From: Cohnella baijiui
GTDB taxonomy: Bacteria > Bacillota > Bacilli > Paenibacillales > Paenibacillaceae
DNA length: 64,000 nucleotides
Reading direction: 5' to 3'
NCBI RefSeq assembly: GCF_020731285.1
Contig: NZ_JAJFOW010000010.1
Coordinates: 93,010 to 157,009, forward strand
Shown here: positions 26,268-34,632 of the stretch, in pieces
Layout of the letters: each line of letters starts with the position of its first letter
How positions within the stretch are numbered: position 1 is the stretch's first letter
Notes under the pieces: generated by a model
Told to the model about the DNA's origin: nothing
Seen by the model: the letters and a program-made list of their open reading frames with translations, nothing else
Database searches by the model: none
Made by a program: the position numbers and the translations under genes

Positions 26268-29200
26268 TTACTTGATCGGAATTGAAAGTCTTAGCGTCTT
26301 AATCTCGAACGGTGCGAAGCTCAGCGCGACCGCCCGGCCCGCCGGGTGAAGCTGTTCGGTCTTCGCTTCCATCAGATCGGCTTCCCATACTTGCGCGGTG
26401 TCGAAGCCGGCATGCAGCGTCGTGCGCAAGCGGGAACCAGCCGTCTCGTACAGTCGCACGATCAAATCCTCGCCGTCTTCGGCTCGCTTGACGGCTTCGA
26501 TCATGACGTTCGGATGATCGGCCTGAAGCAAGGTATAGGCGACGTCCGTCCGGCTTGAGCTGGCGGTTTCGCTGCCCACGGCGGCAGTCGCCGTGCGAAG
26601 CGGCACGTTCAGCTCGTAGCCGCGCTTGTAAACGTCGGCGGCGACGAGATCGCCCGGATGCGGATAGAGCGAATAGGTGAACGTGTGCTCCGCGCGGTCC
26701 GCCTCGGGATCGGGATAGGACGGGCTCCGCAGTAGGTTCAGATCGAGGGTGCCGCCTTCGGCCCGATGGCCGTATTTGCAGTCGTTCAGCAGCGCGACGC
26801 CGTAGTCCGGCTCGGACATGTCGATCCACTGATGGGCGCATATCTCGTCTTTGGCGTAGTCCCAAGACGTATTGCGATGCGTCGGCCGATTCAGATAGCC
26901 GAACTGAATTTCGCAGCTCGCGCTGTCCGAACGGATGTCCAGGGGGAACGACGTGCGGAGCATCTTGTCGTCCTCCCGCCAGTCGACCGTCGTCTCGAAG
27001 TCGAGCCGCCGGCTGCCTTGCGTCAAGATCACCCGCTGCGTCAGCTCGGACCCGCCGTATCGGTAGCGGTGGACGAAGCCGGCACGGGGGCCGTCCGCGA
27101 ACGCCGTCGTTTCGATCAGCTCCGGCGCCGCGCTGCCGCCCGTCTGGCGGTAGTCCTGACGGAAATCCCAGGCGTCGCCGCGGTCGTCGTAGACGCGGAG
27201 GGCGTTGCCCTTGCCGCCGGGCGCGAGCACCTCGCGGCGGGCCGCTTTGTCCCGGATCGAGACGATCGCGCCTTCCTCGCCGAAGGCGACTTCGAGCAGC
27301 TCGTTCTCGAGCTTCCGCGCTTCGGCGGATGCCCGGGGCGCGGGGGCCGCGCTGCCTTCTCCCGAAACGGGCTGCTCAGCTTCGTCCAGCCGCGCGTAGC
27401 CCATGGCCGGGACGCGGACACGCCGCCATTCGCCGGCTGCCTGCAGCCACTCTTCCCGCTCCCACGGCAGCGAGTTGAAGACGAAGGTCCGGCTGCCGCC
27501 TTCGGCGCCGTCGTCACGACGCCGCGCCGCGATCGCCCCGTAGATGTCGGCGATCCGCTCCTCCACCTCCGCGAGCAAAGCCGCGTACCGTTCGAGCGAC
27601 TCGTCGTAGACGCGCTTGATCGACGAGCCCGGCAAAATGTCGTGGAACTGGTACAGCAGCACTTCCTTCCAGATCTCCTCAAGCGCCTCGGCCGGATAGT
27701 CGTAACCGGTCTCGAGACCGGCCAGCACGGCCGCGAACTCGAGCTCGCGCAGCGCTTTCTCCAGCTTGCGGTTGAAACGCTTGTTGCGAGCCTGGCTCGT
27801 CAACGTGCCTTGGTGCTTCTCCAGGTACAGCTCCCCGCGCCAGGACGGGTAGCGCTCCGTTCCCTCCGCGAGCCGCTCGAAGAACTTCGCGGACGACTCC
27901 TGCTCGACCGGCGGCAGTCCGAGCAGATCCTTTTCCCGCCTGAGCCGCTCCAGATGCTCTTCGCCGGGACCGCCGCCGCCGTCGCCGATGCCGAACAGCA
28001 TGAGGCAGCGGTCGGAGACGTTTTTGTCGGCGTAATTTTCCTCGGCCTTGGCGAGGGAACGCGGAGCGGCCGGGCTATTGTACGTGTCCTCCGGCGGCAT
28101 GTGCGTCAGCACGCGGGAGCCGTCGATGCCCTCCCATTGGAACGTGTGATGGGGATGGCGGTTGTAGACGCTCCAGCTCAGCTTCTGCGTCATCATGTAG
28201 TCGACGCCGGAACGCTTCAAAATTTGCGGCAGGCTGGCCGAGTAGCCGAACACGTCCGGCATCCACAGCGACTTCATCTCCTGGCCGAACTCCTCCTGGA
28301 AAAACCGTTTGCCGTACAGAACTTGCCGGACCAGCGCTTCGCCCGTCGGCACGTTCGTGTCGGACTCGACCCACATCGCGCCCTGAAGCTCCCAGCGGCC
28401 TTCGGAGACGCGCGCCTTCACTTGGTCGTACAGCTTCGGATAATGCGTCTTCATCCATTGATACAGCTGAGGCTGGCTGGCGCCGAAGACGTATTCGGGA
28501 TAGCGCTCCATCATGCGCAGCGCCGTCGAGAACGTGCGCGCGCCTTTGCGGATCGTCTCGCGGATCGGCCACAGCCAGGCGAGATCGATGTGCGCGTGGC
28601 CGATCGCGCTGATCGTGAGCGCCGCGTCCCCGCCGCGCTTGGCTAGCGGTCCGGCGAGCAGCCGGCGCGCCTCCGCGACGCGCTCGTCGCCGAAGTCCGT
28701 CAGGTGCAGCGACGCCTCGTACAGCGCCTGGTAGGCCTGCACTTGGCGAGCCGAGCCGGCCGGCAGCCGTTCCGCCGTCTCCAGCAGCACCTCCGCGTCG
28801 TAGTACAGCTGCCGGACTTCCTCACGGCAGATGGCGATGCACGCTTCCTTCAGCGTGCCGCTGCGATAGTGGCCGAAGAGATCGTTGCAGCCCGCGTCGC
28901 CCCACAGGTCGATCTCCTCGCCTCCGGCGGCGGACGCGCTGACGTCAACGACCCGCTTGCCCGGCAGCCCGAGCGTATAATCGAACTCGGAATTGATATT
29001 CGTCAATCCTTGGGCCGGCGTCCCCGCTTCGTCGACGAGGCACACTTCGCCGTTGACGTCGATCAGGAGCACCACTTTGGCTCCCGCCGCCTGCGCCGGC
29101 ACCCGGCCGCGGAAGCGGAACCACGCGCAGTCCCACAGCTCGCCCCAGCGATCTCCGGGCTTCAGCGCCGTTTCCCGGCCCGTCGTCCGTTCCGCGTACG

Positions 29201-29321
29201 GAACGGGCTCTTTCGTTACCCATGCGGTCACGCTTAGATCCTCGAGGGGGATATAGATCTGTTCGTTCAACCGACCCAGCAGCGAACGGAGCTGCTCCGG
29301 TCTCACCGTCTCGTAGGGCAT
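26268..29321 (-). CDS. Alpha-mannosidase, glycoside hydrolase family 38
   Basis: Zinc-dependent retaining alpha-mannosidase of about 1017 residues, cytoplasmic (no signal peptide). I chose ATG 29321, seven bases after AAGGAG, over an ATG nine codons earlier. An N-terminal beta domain is followed by the GH38 catalytic barrel from about residue 240: SAIGHAHIDLAWLWPIRET holds the zinc-binding His-x-Asp, and SLWMPDVFGYSASLPQI the nucleophile Asp. Then come the middle helical domain (RNKRFNRKLEKALRELEFAA) and C-terminal beta-sandwiches. It has its own promoter, a palindromic operator candidate, and a repressor gene next to it. It probably trims imported mannosides for the ManD-like pathway nearby. 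Confidence 0.95.
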   Translation of the reverse strand: MPYETVRPEQLRSLLGRLNEQIYIPLEDLSVTAWVTKEPVPYAERTTGRETALKPGDRWGELWDCAWFRFRGRVPAQAAGAKVVLLIDVNGEVCLVDEAGTPAQGLTNINSEFDYTLGLPGKRVVDVSASAAGGEEIDLWGDAGCNDLFGHYRSGTLKEACIAICREEVRQLYYDAEVLLETAERLPAGSARQVQAYQALYEASLHLTDFGDERVAEARRLLAGPLAKRGGDAALTISAIGHAHIDLAWLWPIRETIRKGARTFSTALRMMERYPEYVFGASQPQLYQWMKTHYPKLYDQVKARVSEGRWELQGAMWVESDTNVPTGEALVRQVLYGKRFFQEEFGQEMKSLWMPDVFGYSASLPQILKRSGVDYMMTQKLSWSVYNRHPHHTFQWEGIDGSRVLTHMPPEDTYNSPAAPRSLAKAEENYADKNVSDRCLMLFGIGDGGGGPGEEHLERLRREKDLLGLPPVEQESSAKFFERLAEGTERYPSWRGELYLEKHQGTLTSQARNKRFNRKLEKALRELEFAAVLAGLETGYDYPAEALEEIWKEVLLYQFHDILPGSSIKRVYDESLERYAALLAEVEERIADIYGAIAARRRDDGAEGGSRTFVFNSLPWEREEWLQAAGEWRRVRVPAMGYARLDEAEQPVSGEGSAAPAPRASAEARKLENELLEVAFGEEGAIVSIRDKAARREVLAPGGKGNALRVYDDRGDAWDFRQDYRQTGGSAAPELIETTAFADGPRAGFVHRYRYGGSELTQRVILTQGSRRLDFETTVDWREDDKMLRTSFPLDIRSDSASCEIQFGYLNRPTHRNTSWDYAKDEICAHQWIDMSEPDYGVALLNDCKYGHRAEGGTLDLNLLRSPSYPDPEADRAEHTFTYSLYPHPGDLVAADVYKRGYELNVPLRTATAAVGSETASSSRTDVAYTLLQADHPNVMIEAVKRAEDGEDLIVRLYETAGSRLRTTLHAGFDTAQVWEADLMEAKTEQLHPAGRAVALSFAPFEIKTLRLSIPIK

Positions 29322-29353
29322 TCTCCCACTCCTTCGTTCCAAGCTCATCGCAT

Positions 29354-29368
29354 ATGTCTCGGAGACAT
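29354..29368. promoter_or_regulatory. Perfect 15-bp palindrome, operator candidate of the mannosidase gene
   Basis: ATGTCTCGGAGACAT is a perfect odd palindrome. It lies between the -10 box (29379-29384) and the ATG at 29321, where a bound repressor would block transcription. The likely binder is the GntR/LacI-type regulator encoded at 29551-30726 (inference). Confidence 0.55.
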
Positions 29369-29378
29369 CTTCACGAAT

Positions 29379-29407
29379 AATATAATATATATATTTTATA
29401 TAATCAA
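29379..29407 (-). promoter_or_regulatory. Sigma-A-type promoter of the GH38 gene
   Basis: TTGATT (29402-29407) and TATATT (29379-29384) are separated by 17 bases on the minus strand, within a strongly AT-rich tract. The tract contrasts sharply with the GC-rich coding DNA. Confidence 0.7.
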
Positions 29408-29494
29408 TATTTACTTATCTGAAAAAAAACCAACTTTTCGTCGCATTTTCGCGAAACGATGCCCGAAGGCTGATTTTTGTTAGTCCTGTGCATA

Positions 29495-29538
29495 CAAAAA
29501 AGCCATTCCTCCGCCGCCCGGCGGGGGAATGGCTTTTT
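29495..29538. terminator. Rho-independent terminator of the GntR/LacI-type gene
   Basis: GCCATTCC pairs with GGAATGGC, with an extra CCGCC/GGCGG inner stem. Runs of A and T on both flanks allow function in both directions. Confidence 0.85.
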
Positions 29539-29550
29539 CGCGTCGACCGT

Positions 29551-30726
29551 TTATTCGCCGGCCTCGGCCGCGGCGCGGCAAGGGCCGCTCGTCTGCCGTA
29601 CGATCAGCTCCGGTTTGATTAAGGTTTTGCTGTAGCTGCCGCCGCGGCCGGAACCGCTCTTCACGATCTCGATCAGCCGGCTTGCCGCCCGGTAGCCCAT
29701 ATCGCGCTCGAACTGCTTGATATGGGTGAAGATGCTGAACTCCTCCACGATCGACGTCGGGTCGTCGAAGCTGACGATCGACAGATCGTCCGGGACGCCG
29801 AGGCCGGCATGGCGCGCCATCTGGTAGATCTGCACGCCGAGCCGCCCGTTCAGCGTAATGTAGGCCGTCGCCATCCGGTTGCGGATGTACCGGTACAGCG
29901 GATGGGAATCCGCGTCCTTCAGGCTCCCCACTTGAAAGTCCGTGATGATGTGCGCCGGATTGATGAGCGCTCCCCGGTCCTTGAGCGCTTTCATGTAGCC
30001 GTCGATCCGTTCCTGCACGGTGACGGTCTGCAGCGGCGAGTCGGAGCAGATGGCGATCTCCCGGTGGCCGAGCTTCCAAAGGTGATCGACGGCGAGCTCC
30101 GTGCCCATCCGCCCGTCGGCCGCCATGTAGTGCGTCTCCACGCCCGGCAAGTAACGGTCGATCAGCAGAAACGGATAGCCCTCGAGCTTCATCGCCAAAA
30201 TCTCTTCGTTGTACTGCTCCTCGTCCATCGGGAAGATCACCATGCCCTCGGCCCCGATCTCCCGCAGCGTACGGATCGCCTCGATCTCGAGCTTCGTCTG
30301 GTTGCTCGACAGCAGGATGACCGCACGATAGCCCTGATCCAGCATGCCCCGCTGGATCCCCTCGATGAGCCTCGCCGCGAAGTAGTCGTCGATCGACGGC
30401 ATCACGAGGCCGATGATGCCCGTCTTCGCCCCCGGCAGCGGGCGCTCCTCCAGACGCGAGGCGGCGCCGTGGGCGGCTTCGGCCGCGGTTTCCCGCTCGG
30501 CCGGGTCGCTGACGAAGCTTCCCCGCCCGGGCACGCGCATGATGACTTTGTCGTTGGCGAGTCCGGACAACGCGTTCACGACGGTGATCTTGCTCACGTT
30601 AAACAGTTCCATCAGCTCTTTGTCGGTCGGGATGCGCTCGCCGCTCTTCAGCCCCTCCGACTCGATCAGCGTCTTAATGTAGTCTTGGATCTGCTGGTAG
30701 AGCGGGATTCGATCGTTCGTGTTCAT
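29551..30726 (-). CDS. GntR-type regulator with LacI-like sensor domain (AraR-like architecture)
   Basis: Transcriptional repressor of about 391 residues. The start ATG 30726 lies six bases after GGAG. The N-terminal winged helix-turn-helix (about 5-70) reads PTDKELMELFNVSKITVVNA ... VPGRGSFVSDP. The C-terminal periplasmic-binding-like domain (about 95-380) includes TGIIGLVMPSIDDYFAARLI, LPGVETHYMAADGRMGTELA and DDLSIVSFDDPTSIVEEFS. It is monocistronic, with its own promoter and terminator, upstream of GH38 on the same strand. It probably represses the mannosidase gene and itself until a sugar effector binds. Confidence 0.92.
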   Translation of the reverse strand: MNTNDRIPLYQQIQDYIKTLIESEGLKSGERIPTDKELMELFNVSKITVVNALSGLANDKVIMRVPGRGSFVSDPAERETAAEAAHGAASRLEERPLPGAKTGIIGLVMPSIDDYFAARLIEGIQRGMLDQGYRAVILLSSNQTKLEIEAIRTLREIGAEGMVIFPMDEEQYNEEILAMKLEGYPFLLIDRYLPGVETHYMAADGRMGTELAVDHLWKLGHREIAICSDSPLQTVTVQERIDGYMKALKDRGALINPAHIITDFQVGSLKDADSHPLYRYIRNRMATAYITLNGRLGVQIYQMARHAGLGVPDDLSIVSFDDPTSIVEEFSIFTHIKQFERDMGYRAASRLIEIVKSGSGRGGSYSKTLIKPELIVRQTSGPCRAAAEAGE

Positions 30727-30735
30727 TTTCATCTC

Positions 30736-30788
30736 CAATGCCCATTGACATATATATATAATATATATGGACGACGAATATCATGCAA
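30736..30788 (-). promoter_or_regulatory. Promoter and possible operator of the GntR/LacI-type gene
   Basis: TTGCAT (30783-30788) and TATATT (30760-30765) lie 17 bases apart on the minus strand, again in an AT-rich tract. Just downstream, CAATGCCCATTG (30736-30747) is an inverted repeat that overlaps the region before the ribosome binding site and could mediate autoregulation. Confidence 0.6.
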
Positions 30789-30875
30789 TCCCATCCGCCG
30801 TCTCGGATATGCGAAAAGTCCCGATCCGGGCCTATGTTTCTCCGGCTTCCCGCCTACCGAATTCCATTCCCATAC

Positions 30876-30906
30876 GAAAAAGAGCTCGCGCAAGAGCCCT
30901 TTTTCG
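30876..30906. terminator. Terminator of the YpsA-like gene
   Basis: AAAAAGAGCTC pairs with GAGCCCTTTTT with one mismatch. T-runs occur in both directions, about 50 bases after the stop at 30957. Confidence 0.75.
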
Positions 30907-30956
30907 CTAAATTCCGGCATGCGGAGACGAGGTGCGAACGGCATCCCCACGTCCGG

Positions 30957-31517
30957 TCAATCGAACGATTCCGGCCGGTCCTCCTCCGCCAGCCCCTGCA
31001 CCTCGTCGGCACCAATCGCCATATAGCGGTAACCTTCCTCGTCCGCGAGCTTCAGCGCACGCTCCTTGACGAACTTGGGGCTGGCCTCGCCCATTTCCTC
31101 GTCGTAGAACAGCAGGATGCCGTCCGTCTTGCGGAACAGCAGCTCGTCCCGCGCCTTGAACTGCCAGGCGCCCTCGTACGGACGGTTGCTCACCGCGCCG
31201 TAGTAGTCGAGGTCCTTCAGGATGGCCCGGTAATAATTCTGCTTGTCTTCCTTCCACTTTTCGTCCGGATTGGCGTAAGCCGTCACGATGCCGAGCTTCA
31301 GATCGGGGAATCGCTCCCGCTTCAGCGCGATGACGGTCTCGCACGCCCACAGGTCGACGCCGAGTTGGCCGGGCGTCAGCACCCACTCCAGCCCTTCCTC
31401 CGCCAGCGGCGCGAGACGGGCGGCGATCGCCCGCTTGATATAGACGATGGCTTTGTTCTTCTGGTCGAAGATATTCAGCTCGTTCATCCGGTAACCCGTC
31501 ACCAGAAGATTTTTCAC
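30957..31517 (-). CDS. YpsA/DUF1273-family protein (SLOG superfamily)
   Basis: Protein of about 186 residues. I take GTG 31517 as the start: the product then begins VKNLLVTGYRMNELNIF, the family N-terminus, with a GGGAGGGGG stretch upstream. The SLOG-type nucleotide-binding fold is visible in LVTGYR, WVLTPGQLGVDLWACETVIA and GILLFYDEEMGEASPKFVKE. YpsA in Bacillus has been linked to cell division and stress; its biochemical activity is unsettled. It follows the sugar-epimerase gene by 60 bp, so co-transcription is possible, but a role in sugar use is not evident. Confidence 0.85.
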   Translation of the reverse strand: MKNLLVTGYRMNELNIFDQKNKAIVYIKRAIAARLAPLAEEGLEWVLTPGQLGVDLWACETVIALKRERFPDLKLGIVTAYANPDEKWKEDKQNYYRAILKDLDYYGAVSNRPYEGAWQFKARDELLFRKTDGILLFYDEEMGEASPKFVKERALKLADEEGYRYMAIGADEVQGLAEEDRPESFD

Positions 31518-31577
31518 GCGGCTCGTCCCCCTCCCTACCATCATAGGACGAATTCGGGCCCGCGCCAACCCGCCGGT

Positions 31578-32408
31578 TTATCTTTCTTGCCAGCTATGCA
31601 GCGGCAGCCACCCCAGCTTTTCCTTCGCCAGCCGGTTGGAGACGACCGCGCTTCGCCCCTCCAGCGACGCTCTGCGCGCCGTCACGTCCGGGTAGCAGAT
31701 CCGCAGCAGCTCCTCCGTCGGCAGCTCGCTCATCGTGTCGTCCGCCGTCACGTTCAGCGAGATCGCGCCGAGCCCGTCGGCCTCCAGAGCGGCGACCGTC
31801 GCCCGCGCCGCGTCGCGGATATCGATGTAGCTCCACATCGACTTTTCGTATCGGCGCGGATCCCGGGTGTCCATCCGCCCGTATTCCTCCATCGTCATGA
31901 TTGTCGAATAGCGCATCGACACGACCTGCATGCCCGTCCGCCGATGGAACATTTCGCCGGTCAGCTCGTTCACGATCTTCGACAGACCGTAGCACTCGCT
32001 CGGGCGCTGCGGGTGCTCTTCGTCGACCGGAAAATAGTCCGGCGCCAGCCGCTCGGGCGACCAGGCGAAGCCGTAGGACGACTCGCTCGAGCCGGATACG
32101 ACCTTGCGGACGCCGAGCAAGGAGGCCGCCTCGAGGACGTGATAAGTCGAAACCGCGTTGTTCGCGAAGATGACCGGATTGGGAAAACCGTTCGGCGACG
32201 GAATGGCGGCCAGGTGAACGACCGCGTCCGCCCCTTTCAGCGCCTCCTTCACCTGCCCGAAATCGCTCAGATCGACCCGGTGCTGCCTGCACGGCAAATC
32301 CGACTCCCGCCGGTCGAGCGAAACGACCTCGCACTGCCGTTCCTGCAGCGCCGCGACGACGCGCCTGCCGAGCTTGCCGCTCCCGCCGGTGACCGCGATC
32401 GTTTGCAT
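31578..32408 (-). CDS. NAD(P)-dependent sugar epimerase/dehydrogenase (SDR family)
   Basis: Extended short-chain dehydrogenase of 276 residues, ATG 32408 after AAAGGAGG. The Rossmann motif is AVTGGSGKLGRRVV at the N-terminus, followed by VVHLAAIPSP, SGSSESSYGF and the catalytic Tyr-x3-Lys in ECYGLSKIVNE. A likely role is oxidation or epimerisation of a sugar or sugar acid. It sits 29 bp downstream of the ManD-like gene, in one operon with it and the TIM-barrel gene. The exact substrate is unknown. Confidence 0.85.
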   Translation of the reverse strand: MQTIAVTGGSGKLGRRVVAALQERQCEVVSLDRRESDLPCRQHRVDLSDFGQVKEALKGADAVVHLAAIPSPNGFPNPVIFANNAVSTYHVLEAASLLGVRKVVSGSSESSYGFAWSPERLAPDYFPVDEEHPQRPSECYGLSKIVNELTGEMFHRRTGMQVVSMRYSTIMTMEEYGRMDTRDPRRYEKSMWSYIDIRDAARATVAALEADGLGAISLNVTADDTMSELPTEELLRICYPDVTARRASLEGRSAVVSNRLAKEKLGWLPLHSWQER

Positions 32409-32437
32409 GGCTGTTTGCCTCCTTTATTGCGCCTTCG

Positions 32438-33661
32438 TTACGGCCGCACCAGCGTGCCGTCCGCTTTGCGGTCGAGCGTGTACGGTTGATGGTAAATCGA
32501 ACGGCTCCAGCCTTCTCCGAGCAGGGAAGCCGCCAGCGCCTCGTCGATGTCGATGCCGAGCCCCGGCCGCTCCGACGTATACAGGTAGCCGCCCCTGCGC
32601 TCGATATGCCCGGGGAAGGCCGCCTTCTCCTCCGGCCGGAAATGGTTGATCTCCTGGATGCCGAAATTCCACACCGCCATATCCAGATGCACTGCGGCGG
32701 CTTGGTTGACGGGGTCGTTCTCCCCGCCTTCCTGCCAAGCCGTCCGCACGCCGAACGCCTCGCACAGCGCCGCGATCTTGCGGGCGGCGCTAATGCCGCC
32801 GACCTTGGACACGCGGACGCGGATGAAGTCGATCAGCCGCTCGGCGACGAGCGGGGTCCACTCCTGCGGATTGGCGAACAGCTCGCCGATCGCCTGCGGC
32901 GTCGCGCTCGTCTGGCGCAGCTGCCGGTACCAGCCGATCTGCTCCGGCGGCAGCGCATCCTCCAGGAAAAAGAGGCCGTACGGCTCGAGACGCCGGGCCA
33001 GCTGGATCGCCAGGATCGGCGACAGGTGCTCGTGCACGTCGTGCGTGAACGGGATGCCGCCGCCGAACGCCACCCGCAGCTGTTCGAACATGTCCGGTAT
33101 CGCGTTCAGGTAGGCGCGCTCGTCGAAGACGGCGTCCGTCCGCCAGGCGTTGTCGGGCAGCTTCGCCCGGTCGCCCGGAACAAAGCCGCCGCCGCCGTAG
33201 CCGCCAAGCTGGGCGCGCACGACGGTGTAGCCTTCCTCCAGATAGCGGTGCACTTCTTCCTTCAACTGAACGATGTCCGAGCCGCCCGCATGGCCGTAGC
33301 AGGCGACCGCCGAACGGCAGGCGCCGCCGAGGAGCTGGTAGACGGGAAGGCCGGCTTCCTTGCCCTTGATGTCCCACAGCGCCATGTCGATGCCCCCGAT
33401 CGCCGTCTGCAACAGCGCGCCGTTGCGCCAGTATCCGCTCGTGTACATCGTCTGCCACAAGTCCTCGATATGGGCTGCGTCCCGGCCGACGATCCTTGGC
33501 GCGAGCAACTGCTCGATCACCTGCACGACCGCCTCCGGGTTGTAAAGATCCGACGCGGAGCCGATGCCGTAGAGCCCGTCTTGGTCGGTCGTCACTTTGA
33601 CGATCGTCCAGGTGCCGTTTTTGCGGGTCCGGATGCACCGGACGCCGGTAATTTTGGCCAT
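32438..33661 (-). CDS. Enolase-superfamily sugar-acid dehydratase (ManD/RspA-like)
   Basis: Protein of 407 residues, the usual ManD/RspA length, ATG 33661 after GGGGGAG. An N-terminal capping domain is followed by the barrel. Metal-ligand positions are visible as Asp in FTHDVHEHLSP (with the adjacent His characteristic of the ManD group), Glu in FFLEDALPPEQ and Glu in AIGELFANPQEW. LPVYQLLGGACR is also family-typical. It would dehydrate D-mannonate or a related aldonate. Beside an alpha-mannosidase and sugar importer this suggests mannose/mannonate-type catabolism, but RspA-like proteins often have low or other activity. Confidence 0.85.
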   Translation of the reverse strand: MAKITGVRCIRTRKNGTWTIVKVTTDQDGLYGIGSASDLYNPEAVVQVIEQLLAPRIVGRDAAHIEDLWQTMYTSGYWRNGALLQTAIGGIDMALWDIKGKEAGLPVYQLLGGACRSAVACYGHAGGSDIVQLKEEVHRYLEEGYTVVRAQLGGYGGGGFVPGDRAKLPDNAWRTDAVFDERAYLNAIPDMFEQLRVAFGGGIPFTHDVHEHLSPILAIQLARRLEPYGLFFLEDALPPEQIGWYRQLRQTSATPQAIGELFANPQEWTPLVAERLIDFIRVRVSKVGGISAARKIAALCEAFGVRTAWQEGGENDPVNQAAAVHLDMAVWNFGIQEINHFRPEEKAAFPGHIERRGGYLYTSERPGLGIDIDEALAASLLGEGWSRSIYHQPYTLDRKADGTLVRP

Positions 33662-33674
33662 GTACTTCTCCCCC

Positions 33675-34439
33675 TTAGAAATAGGTCTTCAAATGCCGAT
33701 AGCTGATCGCGAGGCTTTCGAACGGGTCGCGCCTGCACTCGTCCTGCCCCACGACGTACCAATCCGCCCCGGCCTCCCGGCAGGCGGCGACGATCGCTTC
33801 GTGATTCAGGTTGCCTTGCCCGATCTCCGCCGGGACGGGACGGCCGCCGACGACCGCCATGTCCTGCAGATAGACCAAGCTCAGACGATCCTTCGTCCGA
33901 CGGATCCAATCGACCGGAAACGCCCCGCCCGCCTGAACTTCGAACGGGTCCATCGCGAAGCCGACGCTCTCCGGGTCCGTCTCGTCGAGCAGGATCTCGA
34001 GCCCCGTCCGGCGGCCGCCGAAACGCTCCAGCGCGTACCGGCGGCCGCGAAAGACGAACGCGAGACCGCGGTCCCGGAGGCGCCCGGCGATCGCTCCCGC
34101 CTCGCGGGCGAACGCCGCATAGCCGGCTTCGCTCGCGCGATAGGCGTCCGGCACGGCGTCCACGACGACGTAGCGGCACCCCCATAGCCGATGGACCGCG
34201 ACGACGTCGGCGAACGCGCGCTCCAATGCCGCAAAGGGAACGTCCGCGGCGCAGAGGCGCAGCCCGGACGCGTCGGCGGCCGCCTTCACCTTGCCCGGCG
34301 CGACGGGGCCGAGCGCCGATGCCTGCACCGCTTCGTACCCGATATTTCGGATGCTGTGCAGCGCGTTCCGCAAATCTTCCTCGTGCCGCGTATATTCACG
34401 GACGGTGTCGAGCCGGGCCGCCACGGTCGAACGTTTCAG
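33675..34439 (-). CDS. Sugar phosphate isomerase/epimerase-like TIM-barrel protein
   Basis: Xylose-isomerase-like protein of about 250-255 residues. The obvious frame starts at GTG 34424, but the only good ribosome binding site (AAGGAGG, 34448-34454) points to CTG 34439 eight bases on. That start would add KRST before VAARLDTVREYTRHEEDLR, and homologues usually carry a few residues there. Family features are IGYEAVQASALG, LAFVFRGRRYALE, GFAMDPFEVQAGG and SLVYLQDMAVVGG. It is the first gene of the operon with the ManD-like gene (13 bp away) and the epimerase. Confidence 0.8.
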   Translation of the reverse strand: MKRSTVAARLDTVREYTRHEEDLRNALHSIRNIGYEAVQASALGPVAPGKVKAAADASGLRLCAADVPFAALERAFADVVAVHRLWGCRYVVVDAVPDAYRASEAGYAAFAREAGAIAGRLRDRGLAFVFRGRRYALERFGGRRTGLEILLDETDPESVGFAMDPFEVQAGGAFPVDWIRRTKDRLSLVYLQDMAVVGGRPVPAEIGQGNLNHEAIVAACREAGADWYVVGQDECRRDPFESLAISYRHLKTYF

Positions 34440-34632
34440 GACGCCCGCCTCCTTCTTTCCGTTTTCCTCCCCATTCTAAAGCAGATGGGCGGCAGGCCAA
34501 AGGAGACATCTCTAAACTTTACGTTCCGTTCTTGGCGTATTAACGCGGAACAAGGGATCGAGGGCGAAAAAGTAGCCAGACCGCACCGTCTATATTAAGG
34601 TAAGATCAGGAAAAGGAAACGGAGGGGCCGCT

